Positions 8,990 to 17,010 of a stretch of DNA of 64,000 bases are shown piece after piece. Every line of letters begins with the position of its first letter. The first letter of the stretch is position 1. Origin of the DNA: Halovulum sp039180525 (GTDB lineage: Bacteria; Pseudomonadota; Alphaproteobacteria; Rhodobacterales; Rhodobacteraceae). The stretch lies in contig JBCDDF010000005.1 in NCBI GenBank assembly GCA_039180525.1, positions 59,114 to 123,113 of the forward strand. The letters run 5' to 3'. The notes beneath the pieces were generated by a model, which was not told the origin of the DNA, did not search any database, and was given only the letters and a program-made list of their open reading frames with translations. The translations under genes were made by a program, and so were the position numbers.

Positions 8990-9691
8990 CTACGGCCCGT
9001 CACCCTGCACGTCTGAGCTTATGCTGAAGATGGCCTCCGAGGGCACCTCGCTGCCATTCGTCAACACCAGCGTCTGCTGCCCGTCCTCCAGCCGCACTTC
9101 GGTGACTCGAGCGCTCACCAGCGCCGATTGCGTACCAAGATCGGTCTCGCCGGATCGGAAGGCGACGTCGGCGCTGTAGCGACCGGGCGGCGCCTGCGCG
9201 CCTTCGCTGGTTGTGCCGTCCCAGGTGAAGCTGGCCTCCGAGCCGTTCACCTCGTACCGCGCGACCACCGTGCCGAAGTCGTTCTTGATCGCGATCACGG
9301 CATCGGTGGCGCCATCTTTTGCCGGGATCTGAAAGTCGACCGCGTTGTCGCCATCGAAGTCGATCGCACCCTCCGCGGTGACCTGTAGACCGATCAGTGC
9401 GGCGGCTTCGGCCAGCGGGTCCGCTGGAGCGGTGGCCGCCACAAGCTGTTCCAAAAGATCGTTCGTCTTGGTTTGCTGCTCCACAGCCGAAAAGGTGGCA
9501 AGCTGTGCGACGAACTCGGTGGAATTCGCCGGGTTCAATGGGTCCTGGTTGCGCAACTGGCTTGTCAGCAGAGTAAGAAAGGTGTCGAAATCGGCGGTGA
9601 TCCCGGCATCTTCGGTCAGGCCGCCCGCGCTGGGTGCGGCCGAGGTACTTTGCGCGCTGCTCGCCGCGGATACGATCGGTGACGTTTCCAT
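8990..9691 (-). CDS. flgD: Flagellar hook-capping protein FlgD
   Basis: The 233-residue protein is the scaffold that caps the growing hook and allows hook subunits to assemble. The N-terminal FlgD motif is clear (F-L-T-L-L-T-S-Q-L-R-N-Q-D-P-L-N-P and E-F-V-A-Q-L-A-T-F-S-A-V-E-Q). It is followed by a beta-rich FlgD Ig-like/Tudor region with F-T-W-D-G-T and P-P-G-R-Y. The start M-E-T-S-P was chosen because conserved sequence begins there; the upstream extension overlaps fliK and is unlike FlgD. It lies just after fliK on the same strand (11 bases), so the two form an operon. Confidence 0.93.
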   Translation of the reverse strand: METSPIVSAASSAQSTSAAPSAGGLTEDAGITADFDTFLTLLTSQLRNQDPLNPANSTEFVAQLATFSAVEQQTKTNDLLEQLVAATAPADPLAEAAALIGLQVTAEGAIDFDGDNAVDFQIPAKDGATDAVIAIKNDFGTVVARYEVNGSEASFTWDGTTSEGAQAPPGRYSADVAFRSGETDLGTQSALVSARVTEVRLEDGQQTLVLTNGSEVPSEAIFSISSDVQGDGP

Positions 9692-9701
9692 GGGTGCTCC
9701 C

Positions 9702-10961
9702 CTAAAGCCGCAGATCCAGACCGCCATCGGTCCAGTGCGGGGTGTTGTTTCTTTGCGACACCGACGGTGCGGTTTGTGGATCGCCAGCGGATATCCAGAC
9801 ATCGCGCCCGTTGGCCGCAGTCTCCTCGTCGGTGTGATCTGATTGTTTGTCGCCGAAATGGATATCGGCGCCGGCATATCCGGCATCGCTCAAGGCATCC
9901 GACAATTGGTCGCCGTGCCGGCGCAGGAGTTCCAGCACCTCGGACCGATCGGCGGCGACCTGTGCGGTCAAGGCGCCATCGACGATCGACATCGAAATCC
10001 GCACGACGCCCAGTTCGGGTGGGTCGAGCCGCAGCATGATCTCGCCACCATCGCTGCGCATCGCTTGCTGAACCTGCCCGAGGATCGCCCCCGCGTGGGT
10101 TTGCGCCGCGCTTTGCGCCGGCATTTGTGGTGAGGCGGCCAGGCTGCGGGTCGATGCGGGCGCATCCAGGCCGGCGGCGGGCGCGATCTTGTCGGCAAGC
10201 GCAGTCTCCGGCGCCGCTTCGACCAAGCCAAAAGCCTGCGGTGCGGCTGCGGGATTCGGTTTCGCGGAAGCGGCAAGGGCGGTTTCGCCTTGCGTAACGG
10301 TCGTGGTCGGCGTGTGGCCCGTGGTGCGCGATTCTGCCGCGGCGAGCGGCGTTTCGGCCGCCGCGGCGCGTGCGTCGGCTGCAATTGTCGGGGATCGCTG
10401 CCCGGGATCCGCCGGCATCGCCTGCGCGCCCGATCCCGGTGACGGGGCCAGCTGTGTTGCCTGTGCCTGCGACTGCGCCTGTGCCCGCACCGACTGCGCA
10501 GGCGCCTGGTTGGGCCCTTCGCTACGGCTTGGCACCGGCTGCGTCGCGCCTTCTGCGGTCGGCTTGTAATCGGGCGTGACGGTCGGCATCGACGATTGTG
10601 CCGGCACCACGGTCGGCGAGGGCTGCGCCTCTGTCGCCGGCGTTGCGCGTGGCTTCGGTGTCACCTGGGCAATGTCGAGCAGCCGGCCGCGCTCTGGCGG
10701 AACGCCGTCAGCGGTTTGCCTTTGGGCTGGCGGCGGATCGGCGGCAACCTCGGCCGGCACAGCTGCCAGCACGCCCGCCTCGGCATCGCCTTTCGCGTTT
10801 GCGGCGTTTTCCGGATCGGCGGCCGGGGGGGCGAGCGCGGCAAGCGTGTCTTGAAACGCCGTTCCGGCCGTTGCGCCGTCCTCCACGGGAGCAGTCGGGG
10901 CAGCGGCTTCCGGTCCGGAAGCCGCCATCGCGCTACCACGAATCATCTCGGTAATGTTCAT
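9702..10961 (-). CDS. fliK: Flagellar hook-length control protein FliK
   Basis: The 419-residue product has the layout of FliK: a long low-complexity Ala/Pro/Thr/Gln-rich N-terminal region (about residues 20-300) and a conserved C-terminal hook-length domain. In the C-terminal part, L-R-L-D-P-P-E-L-G-V-V-R-I and L-L-R-R-H-G-D-Q-L are diagnostic. FliK is exported through the flagellar apparatus and switches export from hook to filament subunits. The start M-N-I-T-E-M-I is preferred; a longer form starting some 10 codons earlier is possible. It is upstream of flgD and divergent from the FlgJ-like gene. Confidence 0.9.
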   Translation of the reverse strand: MNITEMIRGSAMAASGPEAAAPTAPVEDGATAGTAFQDTLAALAPPAADPENAANAKGDAEAGVLAAVPAEVAADPPPAQRQTADGVPPERGRLLDIAQVTPKPRATPATEAQPSPTVVPAQSSMPTVTPDYKPTAEGATQPVPSRSEGPNQAPAQSVRAQAQSQAQATQLAPSPGSGAQAMPADPGQRSPTIAADARAAAAETPLAAAESRTTGHTPTTTVTQGETALAASAKPNPAAAPQAFGLVEAAPETALADKIAPAAGLDAPASTRSLAASPQMPAQSAAQTHAGAILGQVQQAMRSDGGEIMLRLDPPELGVVRISMSIVDGALTAQVAADRSEVLELLRRHGDQLSDALSDAGYAGADIHFGDKQSDHTDEETAANGRDVWISAGDPQTAPSVSQRNNTPHWTDGGLDLRL

Positions 10962-11044
10962 CACGCCGGCAAACTGGGGCCTAGGGGTTACCATATATTT
11001 ACGCCGAGCCGGCAAACCGCCCTTAAATTGGGATTGGAGCCAAT
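10962..11044. promoter_or_regulatory. Divergent flagellar promoter region with 10-bp direct repeat
   Basis: The 83-base gap separates fliK (leftward) from the FlgJ-like gene (rightward). The decamer GCCGGCAAAC occurs twice in the same orientation, at 10965-10974 and 11008-11017, 43 bases apart. An AT-rich core (CATATATTTA) lies between them. The repeats may be sites for a flagellar regulator, which is an inference from position only. Confidence 0.45.
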
Positions 11045-11320
11045 ATGGACATTGCACCCATCGGTCTTTCACAGCCGCCCGCACCAACGCGCGAGACGGC
11101 GTTGCGCAACGCCGCAGAGGAATTGGAAGCCTCGTTCCTGGCAGAAATGCTGCGCCTGTCGGGCGTGGCCAAACCACCTGAAACCGGCGGCGGTGGTGCG
11201 GGTGAAGACGCTTTCGCGGGTTTCCTGGCCGACGCCTACGCGCGCGAGCTGGTTGCCGCCGGAGGCTTGGGATTGTCGGACCACATATATAGGGCCCTGG
11301 CGGCGCGGGAGGGCGCGTGA
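11045..11320 (+). CDS. Rod-binding FlgJ N-terminal-like protein
   Basis: The 91-residue protein matches the short, muramidase-free FlgJ-like rod-binding proteins of alphaproteobacteria, which help rod assembly. It shows A-A-E-E-L-E-A-S-F-L-A-E-M-L at residues 22-36 and F-L-A-D-A-Y-A-R-E-L, typical of the rod-binding domain. The peptidoglycan hydrolase half of enterobacterial FlgJ is absent, as in many alphaproteobacteria. Its TGA overlaps the next ATG at 11320, implying coupled translation with the FlgN-like gene. Confidence 0.83.
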   Translation: MDIAPIGLSQPPAPTRETALRNAAEELEASFLAEMLRLSGVAKPPETGGGGAGEDAFAGFLADAYARELVAAGGLGLSDHIYRALAAREGA

Positions 11321-11691
11321 TGATTGGCGCGTTTCGCCACCGCAGCTTGGCCCGGCAGGCGCTGTCGCTGTTGAAGCGGGAGCGTGAGGCGTTGCTGTCT
11401 GGCGACGTCTCCGCGATTGCGCCAATCAGTCGCAAGCTCTCTCAGGTGGCCGACAATCTGTTGGCGTTGCCGCCGACAGAGGATCGCACTCTTGGCGCGC
11501 TACTGGTGGAGGTGCGCGATGCGGCGGAGCGAAACCGCGCGTTGGTCGCATCCAGCCAAAAGGGATTTCAGGCCGCGCTTCGACTGTATGAAGAAATGAC
11601 GGCTGTAAAGAAACAATTCGAAACCTACACCGGCAGGGGCGATAAACGCGATATACTGAGCCCCCGAAGTACGAATGATCGACGGACCTAA
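11320..11691 (+). CDS. FlgN-like flagellar chaperone candidate
   Basis: The 123-residue protein is predicted to be mostly helical with regularly spaced Leu/Arg/Glu residues. Its start (L-L-K-R-E-R-E-A-L-L-S-G-D) resembles FlgN-type chaperones for hook-associated proteins. The call rests on size, helical pattern and location between the FlgJ-like gene and flagellin, not on a sharp motif. ATG at 11320 overlaps the previous stop; a GTG three bases earlier is also possible. The last 25 residues are polar and probably disordered. Confidence 0.6.
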   Translation: MIGAFRHRSLARQALSLLKREREALLSGDVSAIAPISRKLSQVADNLLALPPTEDRTLGALLVEVRDAAERNRALVASSQKGFQAALRLYEEMTAVKKQFETYTGRGDKRDILSPRSTNDRRT

Positions 11692-11712
11692 TACGAGATA
11701 TATATCCGATAA
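11689..11712 (+). promoter_or_regulatory. Possible sigma-28-like promoter upstream of flagellin
   Basis: An AT-rich patch in the 244-base leader of the flagellin gene contains CCGATAA at 11706-11712, matching most of the flagellar sigma factor -10 consensus GCCGATAA. A TAATACGA stretch at 11689-11696 is a poor -35 match and the spacing is somewhat short. This is a weak candidate only. Confidence 0.25.
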
Positions 11713-11935
11713 TCCGAAAAAGTTTATTCAACTCATTCGAAACTGAGTACATTCGGCGCTCTCGATTTAACGCATCATTATCTCCTTTCCGGTGAGTTGC
11801 CGGCAGCGACCCAACGGTCGGCGCGGCAGCGGTCCAACCGCATCCGCAGGGGCCAGAACGGCGAAATCGGGCCATGCGAGTGGCCTTGCATATCCATTTG
11901 GCGTCGAAAGCGCCTTCCATTTGGTAGAGGACACA

Positions 11936-13183
11936 ATGTCTAGCATTCTGACCAACAACAGCGCGATGGTCGCGCTGCAAACTCTTGAGTCGATCAACAA
12001 AAACCTGGCCATGACCCAGAGCGAGATTTCGACGGGCAAGTCGATCGCTTCGGCGCGCGACAATTCCGCGATCTGGGCCATCTCGACCGTCATGCAATCG
12101 GATGTCGCGGGCTTCAATGCGATTTCCGAGTCGCTGGCGCTGGGTTCGTCCACCGTCGCCGTTGCGCGGAACGCATCGGAGCAGGTGACCGAGCTTCTGA
12201 ACCAGGTCAAGGAGAAGGTCGTTTCGGCGCAAGAGGAAAACGTCGATCGGGACAAGATTCAGACCGATATCGCTGCGTTGCGGGACCAGATCGTCTCGAT
12301 CACCGGCGCAGCGCAGTTCAATGGCCTGAATCTGCTCAACGGCTCGGAATCGGTTTCGGTTCTTTCGTCGCTCGATCGCAACACTGACGGCACGGTGACC
12401 GCGTCCAGCATCACAGTGAACCGTCAGGACCTGAGCACCGCTGCCGGCGCGTTCGGCGCTACCGCGGTTGGTGCGGCCGGCGATCTGATCACTGGCAACG
12501 GCAATGTGGGCTCCGGCCTGGCCGGTAATGCCGCGGCCTCGGCGGTTGCTACTATCGACCCCGCGGGCGTTGCCGATGGCGCAAGCTATCGCATCACCCT
12601 GCAGGGTGCGGCCGCGGCCGACATCGGTACCGATCTGCAGACCTTCGAGTATGTGGCCAGCGGCGCCGATACGGCTGCCAGTGTCGTCACTGCCCTTACC
12701 TCGCAGGTCAGCGATTTCCTGACTGCACAGGGTTCGACCGAGGTTTCGGTCACCGGTGATACCGGTGCCGGCACCATCACCATCGCGGTCGCCGGCGGCG
12801 CTGCCGCGGCGGATACGGTGACAGTGAACATCGCCGAGGCGCTGGACGGTACGCAGGACGGTGGCCTGTTGGCCCTGGGGGCGATGGACGTGACCACCGA
12901 TGAAGGTGCCACGCAGGCCCTGGCCGATATCGAAACGCTGATCCAAAGCGCGGTCGACGCTGCGGCTCAGTTCGGTTCGGTTCAGGGGCGGATCGACATT
13001 CAGGCCGACTTCATCGGCAAGCTGAGCGATTCGCTGACGTCCGGCATCGGTGCCCTTGTTGACGCCAACATGGAGGAGGCTTCGGCACGACTTCAGGCGC
13101 TGCAGGTGCAGCAGCAGCTGGGGATCCAGTCGCTGTCGATCGCCAACCAGGCGCCGCAGAACCTGCTGTCGCTGTTCCGGTAA
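11936..13183 (+). CDS. fliC: Flagellin
   Basis: This 415-residue product is the filament subunit. The N-terminal D0/D1 domain is clear (I-L-T-N-N-S-A-M-V-A-L-Q-T-L, E-I-S-T-G-K-S-I-A-S-A-R-D-N). So is the C-terminal one (E-E-A-S-A-R-L-Q-A-L-Q-V-Q-Q-Q-L and S-I-A-N-Q-A-P-Q-N-L-L-S-L-F). Between them, about residues 150-320 form an Ala/Thr/Gly/Asp-rich surface domain. No Cys and few aromatics are seen, as is normal for flagellin. The start is fixed by the conserved M-S-S-I-L-T-N-N. The gene is followed by a strong terminator and then flaF and flbT, which control flagellin in this group. Confidence 0.94.
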   Translation: MSSILTNNSAMVALQTLESINKNLAMTQSEISTGKSIASARDNSAIWAISTVMQSDVAGFNAISESLALGSSTVAVARNASEQVTELLNQVKEKVVSAQEENVDRDKIQTDIAALRDQIVSITGAAQFNGLNLLNGSESVSVLSSLDRNTDGTVTASSITVNRQDLSTAAGAFGATAVGAAGDLITGNGNVGSGLAGNAAASAVATIDPAGVADGASYRITLQGAAAADIGTDLQTFEYVASGADTAASVVTALTSQVSDFLTAQGSTEVSVTGDTGAGTITIAVAGGAAAADTVTVNIAEALDGTQDGGLLALGAMDVTTDEGATQALADIETLIQSAVDAAAQFGSVQGRIDIQADFIGKLSDSLTSGIGALVDANMEEASARLQALQVQQQLGIQSLSIANQAPQNLLSLFR

Positions 13184-13192
13184 GCGACTCTT

Positions 13193-13222
13193 GGGGGCGG
13201 GCTGGTCCCGCCCCCACCTTTT
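13193..13222 (+). terminator. Rho-independent terminator after flagellin
   Basis: A perfect 9-bp stem GGGGGCGGG / CCCGCCCCC with a CTGGT loop is followed by ACCTTTT. It begins 10 bases after the flagellin stop and probably limits read-through into flaF, allowing much higher flagellin mRNA than regulator mRNA. Confidence 0.8.
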
Positions 13223-13284
13223 CGCGCTCGGCCCGCATGGGGTGACCCACGGACCGTTCTCCGGACAGATCAGGAGCCTCGACC

Positions 13285-13668
13285 ATGAATTCCGCAGCCC
13301 TCGCGCACACGGCCTATGCCAAAGCGACCGCGATCACGCCGTCGCCGCGCGACACCGAATACCGCGCTTTCGCCTCGATCACGCGCAAGCTTTCCGAAAA
13401 CCTCCCCGTTACCCGCAGCAACTTCCGCGAGGTCGCAGAGGCGGTGTACCAGAACCAACGCCTTTGGGGACTTCTGGCGACAGATGTCGCCGATGGCGGA
13501 AACCCGTTGCCAGACGAATTGCGCGCACAGATCTTTGGTCTGGCCGAGTTTACCCGGCAGCACACCGGCAAAGTACTTCAGAATGGGGCCTCCACCGAAG
13601 TTCTGGTGGAGATCAATACAGCGATCATGCGCGGGCTGCGCGCTTCGCACAAACTGGAGGCCGGGTGA
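13285..13668 (+). CDS. flaF: Flagellar biosynthesis regulator FlaF
   Basis: The 127-residue protein matches FlaF, which works with FlbT to control flagellin synthesis and secretion in alphaproteobacteria. Typical features are A-Y-A-K-A-T at residues 10-15, the R-D-T-E-Y-R-A-F block, and Y-Q-N-Q-R-L-W-G-L-L-A-T-D-V, with P-L-P-D-E-L-R-A-Q-I-F-G-L. An AGGAG ribosome site lies 8 bases upstream of the ATG. Its TGA overlaps the flbT ATG (TGATG at 13666-13670). Confidence 0.9.
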   Translation: MNSAALAHTAYAKATAITPSPRDTEYRAFASITRKLSENLPVTRSNFREVAEAVYQNQRLWGLLATDVADGGNPLPDELRAQIFGLAEFTRQHTGKVLQNGASTEVLVEINTAIMRGLRASHKLEAG

Positions 13669-14081
13669 TGTCGGGTCTGGTTCTCAAGCTCGGACCTCGC
13701 GAGCGGATCATGATCAACGGCGTGGTGATGGAAAACGGTGACCGGCGTACGCGGCTGAATGTCATCACCCGCGACGCCAACGTGCTGCGTCTGCGCGATG
13801 CGATCCACCCGGATGAGGTGAAAACGCCGGTGACGCGGGTGTGTTACATCGCGCAGATGGCACTTGCTGGTGAGGCCGAGGCCGAAGATGCGCGTGCGCA
13901 AATCACCCAAGGCATCGCGCAACTGCGGTTCGTCTTCTGTGATCCGGAAAGCCGGCGCCAACTGGATGCGGCAGCGGATGCGGTGGAGACGTCGAAATTC
14001 TACCCGGCGCTCAAAGCCCTGCGGGCGCTGCGTGCACGCGAGCGCGCCCTGCTGGCGCGTAGTGCCGAAGGTCGTGCCTGA
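13668..14081 (+). CDS. flbT: Flagellin mRNA regulator FlbT
   Basis: The 137-residue product matches FlbT, which in Caulobacter binds the flagellin transcript leader and represses its translation when assembly is incomplete. The N-terminal L-V-L-K-L-G-P-R-E-R-I-M-I-N-G-V-V sequence and the later V-C-Y-I-A-Q-M-A-L are typical. The start is set by the TGATG overlap with flaF; an upstream in-frame extension of about 200 residues is a shadow of flaF. The long 244-base flagellin leader is a plausible target. Confidence 0.92.
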   Translation: MSGLVLKLGPRERIMINGVVMENGDRRTRLNVITRDANVLRLRDAIHPDEVKTPVTRVCYIAQMALAGEAEAEDARAQITQGIAQLRFVFCDPESRRQLDAAADAVETSKFYPALKALRALRARERALLARSAEGRA

Positions 14082-14914
14082 TGTATGTGCCCGCGGTCCC
14101 TCTTTCGGGTGTGGCCGGATGGCGGTTTATTCAGGCCACCGAAACGCAGCAGCGCACCGCATTCGAAAGCGACGCAACGGTGCGTCGCGAGGTGACCTAT
14201 TTTGCAGAGCGCATAGCGGAGGTCGGTTCGGCACAGGAACTCGTCGCCGACCGCACGCTCTTGAAAGTGGCACTTGGTGCTTTCGGGCTCGACGAGGAGA
14301 TCTTTAAGAAAGCTTTTCTGGAGCGGATACTGTCTGAGGGCACCGACGATCCGGAGGCGCTGGCCAACCGGTTTGTCGATCCCCGCTATACTGAGTTTTC
14401 ACGCGCTTTCGGCTTTGGCGACGTCGCCGGGCCCCGGGTCGCGGCTCCTGGTTTTGCGGCCGAGATCACCACCGCCTATCAGACCCGCCAGTTCGAGCGG
14501 GCGGTCGGTGAGGTCAATGACGACATGCGCCTGGCGTTGAATTTCCGTCGGGAAATCGCGACCTATGCCGGGCAGGGAGAGGTTGATCCGGCGCAGTGGT
14601 TTCGCATCCTGGGAGACTCACCGCTGCGGGCGGTGGTCGAAGCGGCATTCAACCTGCCGACCGCTTTTGCGGGGCTCGACATCGACAAACAGAGAGAGAC
14701 CTTGCAAGACAAGGCTCGGGAGCTCTTCGGGTCCGAGTCGGTTGCGGTGTTTCAGGATCCGGCAAATGTTCAAAGGGTGATCGACAGGTTCTTGGTCCGC
14801 AGTCAGATAGAAAGCGGCCCCGGTCCCGGAACCCCAGGCGCGGCGGCGCTGTCGCTTTTGCAATCGTCTCAGGCCAGTTCGGGCCTGACCAACCTCATCC
14901 TCTCGGCAAGGTAG
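14081..14914 (+). CDS. DUF1217 family protein of the flagellar cluster
   Basis: The 277-residue protein matches DUF1217, a family often found in flagellar clusters of alphaproteobacteria but with no assigned role. It is rich in helices and contains recurring segments such as F-x-x-A-F-G and the F-x-x-R-(Y/F)xDPRYTEFSRAFGFGD-type block around residues 100-120. The ATG overlaps the flbT stop (TGATG), so flaF, flbT and this gene are one coupled unit. The C-terminus (last about 30 residues) is Gly/Pro/Ser-rich. It is probably a structural or export-related flagellar factor, which is inferred from context. Confidence 0.75.
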   Translation: MYVPAVPLSGVAGWRFIQATETQQRTAFESDATVRREVTYFAERIAEVGSAQELVADRTLLKVALGAFGLDEEIFKKAFLERILSEGTDDPEALANRFVDPRYTEFSRAFGFGDVAGPRVAAPGFAAEITTAYQTRQFERAVGEVNDDMRLALNFRREIATYAGQGEVDPAQWFRILGDSPLRAVVEAAFNLPTAFAGLDIDKQRETLQDKARELFGSESVAVFQDPANVQRVIDRFLVRSQIESGPGPGTPGAAALSLLQSSQASSGLTNLILSAR

Positions 14915-16716
14915 ACATCGCTTCGCGCTTGAGGCTCATCCGCCTTCCACCGGGACCGAATTCACCTCGGTCCGGCCAGACGGGGGAAGGATCGCTGTAG
15001 AACCCGTCGGCTCGCTTACGCATGTTGTCCGGGGGTAAAATGATTTGACCGCGTTTGTATGCATCCGATGCGTATTGGGCCAGACCCATTGAGCCCAAGC
15101 GGACGGTGTGGTTGGCAACCGGTTCGACACGCGCATTGGCGCTGGAACGGTGCATTCCTTCAGGTCCTTGGTTGGGCCCGGATTGCAAGCGATCACCGGC
15201 AAAAGCCGTTTGGCTTTATCTTGAAAGGTTGGGAATCTACGTCCGCTCCCACCCGTTATTCAGCCTGTCTTGGCAGAACGCATTGCGTCAGCTTCAGCGT
15301 CTCCGTCGGTCGCGCTCCGAGATTGGGTCCGGTGCCGCCTTGAGGACCGGCCACGCGAACGCGCGGCGGCGTGCGGCCAAAGTTGTCTCGCGCTAAAAAA
15401 ACATATGTCGGGCGCGTCACGTGAGGACCGGTGGCCCCTGCAGGAGTGGCACTCCGATGGCCTCTGCGCAGAAGAAGAACGCTGGCGGCGCATCGGCTGC
15501 TGCTTAAGGCTTTGATTGCGCAAGCTGCCGGAAACAACGCATGGTGCGAAACAACTCATGGTGCATTGGCCGATGCAAAAGCTGTGCGGCCGCATCATTC
15601 TTTCATCGCCAATATGCCGTCACGGCTTGGGTTCGCGCGCCCAGAAACTCCGGGGTCGCCGGCACGTGGTGCCGTGCCAAAGTCGAATGGCGGCGGACCG
15701 ACAAGTCCAGTCGCCGCCCACCTGCCATCGCCGTCTTTCCTGCGCGCACGGCGTTCATTGGTAGGACAGGCGCAGAGAACCACCTGACCCGCCGGCCTGG
15801 CAGGGTATTGCGCGGTTGCCCACCGATCAACGCGCCCGTCAAACGAAGGAGGGTGCACTCCCCTATCGCGGACCTGACCCGGGATGCACTGATCACACGC
15901 CGTTTCGTCAGAGGAGCGGTGGATGGTCCGGCTTGTTTCGTCCACTTACGCGAAGCTGTCGTCAAGTAAGCCGCGCGCGACGGAGTGCGAGCCGGGAAAG
16001 AACTGGTGATCCAGAGATTCGAAGATACGGACCAAGCGCTGCGCCACCGCGACGGCTGTTCCTTTGGCTACCGCCATCCCCGCCCGACCCGAACGCCTTC
16101 GAACCAGCGTTCTCGGCGCCAAAAACCCGCCTGAGAAGCTTCGGGGCTCTGCGATCGGTGGAGCAAATCACACCCGGTTTGCGGGTCACGCGACCAATAA
16201 GGTGGGGAAGGCCTGCAAGAGCGAAGTTGGCCGCCCGGTGCTGAGGCTTTGGATCCAGACCGTGGGTCTTTGTGGCACCCAATCACGTCAACTCAGCGGC
16301 CGACGCGGCGAAGATGTTTTGACAAAGATCCGCCCAGCCGTATCGGAGAGCGCGTTGCAAAGCGCATAGCATGGGCGTCGCGCGTCATCTCGGCAAATTG
16401 GGAGATACGGATGGTCTCGCAGACCCCGCCGGCGGGGATTACCCCGCGGAATGGTTTGGAGCCTGCTCGACAACAAGGCCTTGGGCTTGGCGAACCGACT
16501 GGTCGGCAGCCCGGCACGGTGGTTCGATATCCCGAGCGCCCCGGAATCGGGCGCCGGTATCAGACCCCGGCGCGGCTCGATCCAGTCCAGCAATGCGAGC
16601 CCCGGTAAGTCTGCTGCCAGCGGCGCACCGTGAAAACGCCCAGCCCTTGTGGACGGCGCAAGTGTTGCAGCCTGGCTTTCCCATGAAGCAGCGGACGCGC
16701 TCAAGCCGTAGTCGGT
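14915..16716. other. Gene-poor stretch of 1.8 kb
   Basis: Many short frames cross this stretch on both strands but none resembles a protein family, has a clear ribosome site, or shows the codon bias of the flanks. By eye it is slightly less GC-rich than the genes around it. The only repeat found is a 17-base tandem duplication at 15531. No tRNA-like cloverleaf elements were spotted. With the 7.7-9.0 kb gap it brackets the flagellar mini-cluster. Confidence 0.6.
15531..15564. repeat. Tandem duplication of a 17-base unit
   Basis: GAAACAACGCATGGTGC is followed directly by a second copy that differs only at one base (T for the second G). It lies inside the gene-poor stretch and looks like a local slippage duplication. 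Confidence 0.85.
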
Positions 16717-17010
16717 TCAATCAAGTTCCATCTCGGCGAGCGGTGCGGCGTAGCTTGCCCCGTGCATGTCCCTTGGCCGGTCCGGATCGGGCCGCGGAAA
16801 GCTGAACTTCACCACTGCCAGATCGGGGATGTCGAACCGTTTCAGCGTCTCTTCGGGCGTTGCGTATAGCGCGGCCACCCGGGCCGTCATCAGCCGGTCG
16901 CGCACGGTGGCAAAGGCGTCCGACGCGCCGCAGAAGATGTCGACGGTGATCCAGAACGGCCCCGCATTCTTGGACCGAACCTTTTCCACGATTTCGCCCA
17001 GCTTAGGCAT
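16717..17010 (-). CDS. DUF4387 family protein (AtuA partner)
   Basis: The product of about 97 residues begins M-P-K-L-G-E-I-V-E-K-V-R-S-K-N-A-G-P-F-W-I-T-V-D and matches DUF4387, a small family usually encoded directly after an AtuA-like gene. It probably forms the second part of an AtuA-type protein that is a single chain in some organisms. A start 9 bases earlier (M-S-S-M-P-K) is possible. Either start overlaps the end of the AtuA-like gene, so the two are coupled. The substrate is unknown. Confidence 0.78.
   Translation of the reverse strand: MPKLGEIVEKVRSKNAGPFWITVDIFCGASDAFATVRDRLMTARVAALYATPEETLKRFDIPDLAVVKFSFPRPDPDRPRDMHGASYAAPLAEMELD

Noticed and set aside
8483..9179. Open frames encoding an eight-residue K-R-Q-S-V-K-A-S repeat
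   Set aside because: The frames are held open by the 8-bp array, which gives the same peptide repeat in each frame. There is no ribosome site or family likeness, so they are not called genes.
11426..12946. 506-codon frame antisense to flagellin
   Set aside because: It is a shadow frame; the plus strand flagellin is unmistakable.
15113..15126. Partial match to the LacI palindrome (GCAACCGGTTCG)
   Set aside because: Only one half-site fits and it lies in the gene desert away from any candidate promoter of the sugar locus.
7690..16716. tRNA or rRNA genes in the two deserts
   Set aside because: Short T-loop-like strings were seen but no stems or anticodon arms could be fitted around them.
15055..16805. 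Several overlapping frames of 80-145 codons in the gene desert
   Set aside because: They lack ribosome sites, family likeness and consistent codon bias, and they occur on both strands in competing frames.
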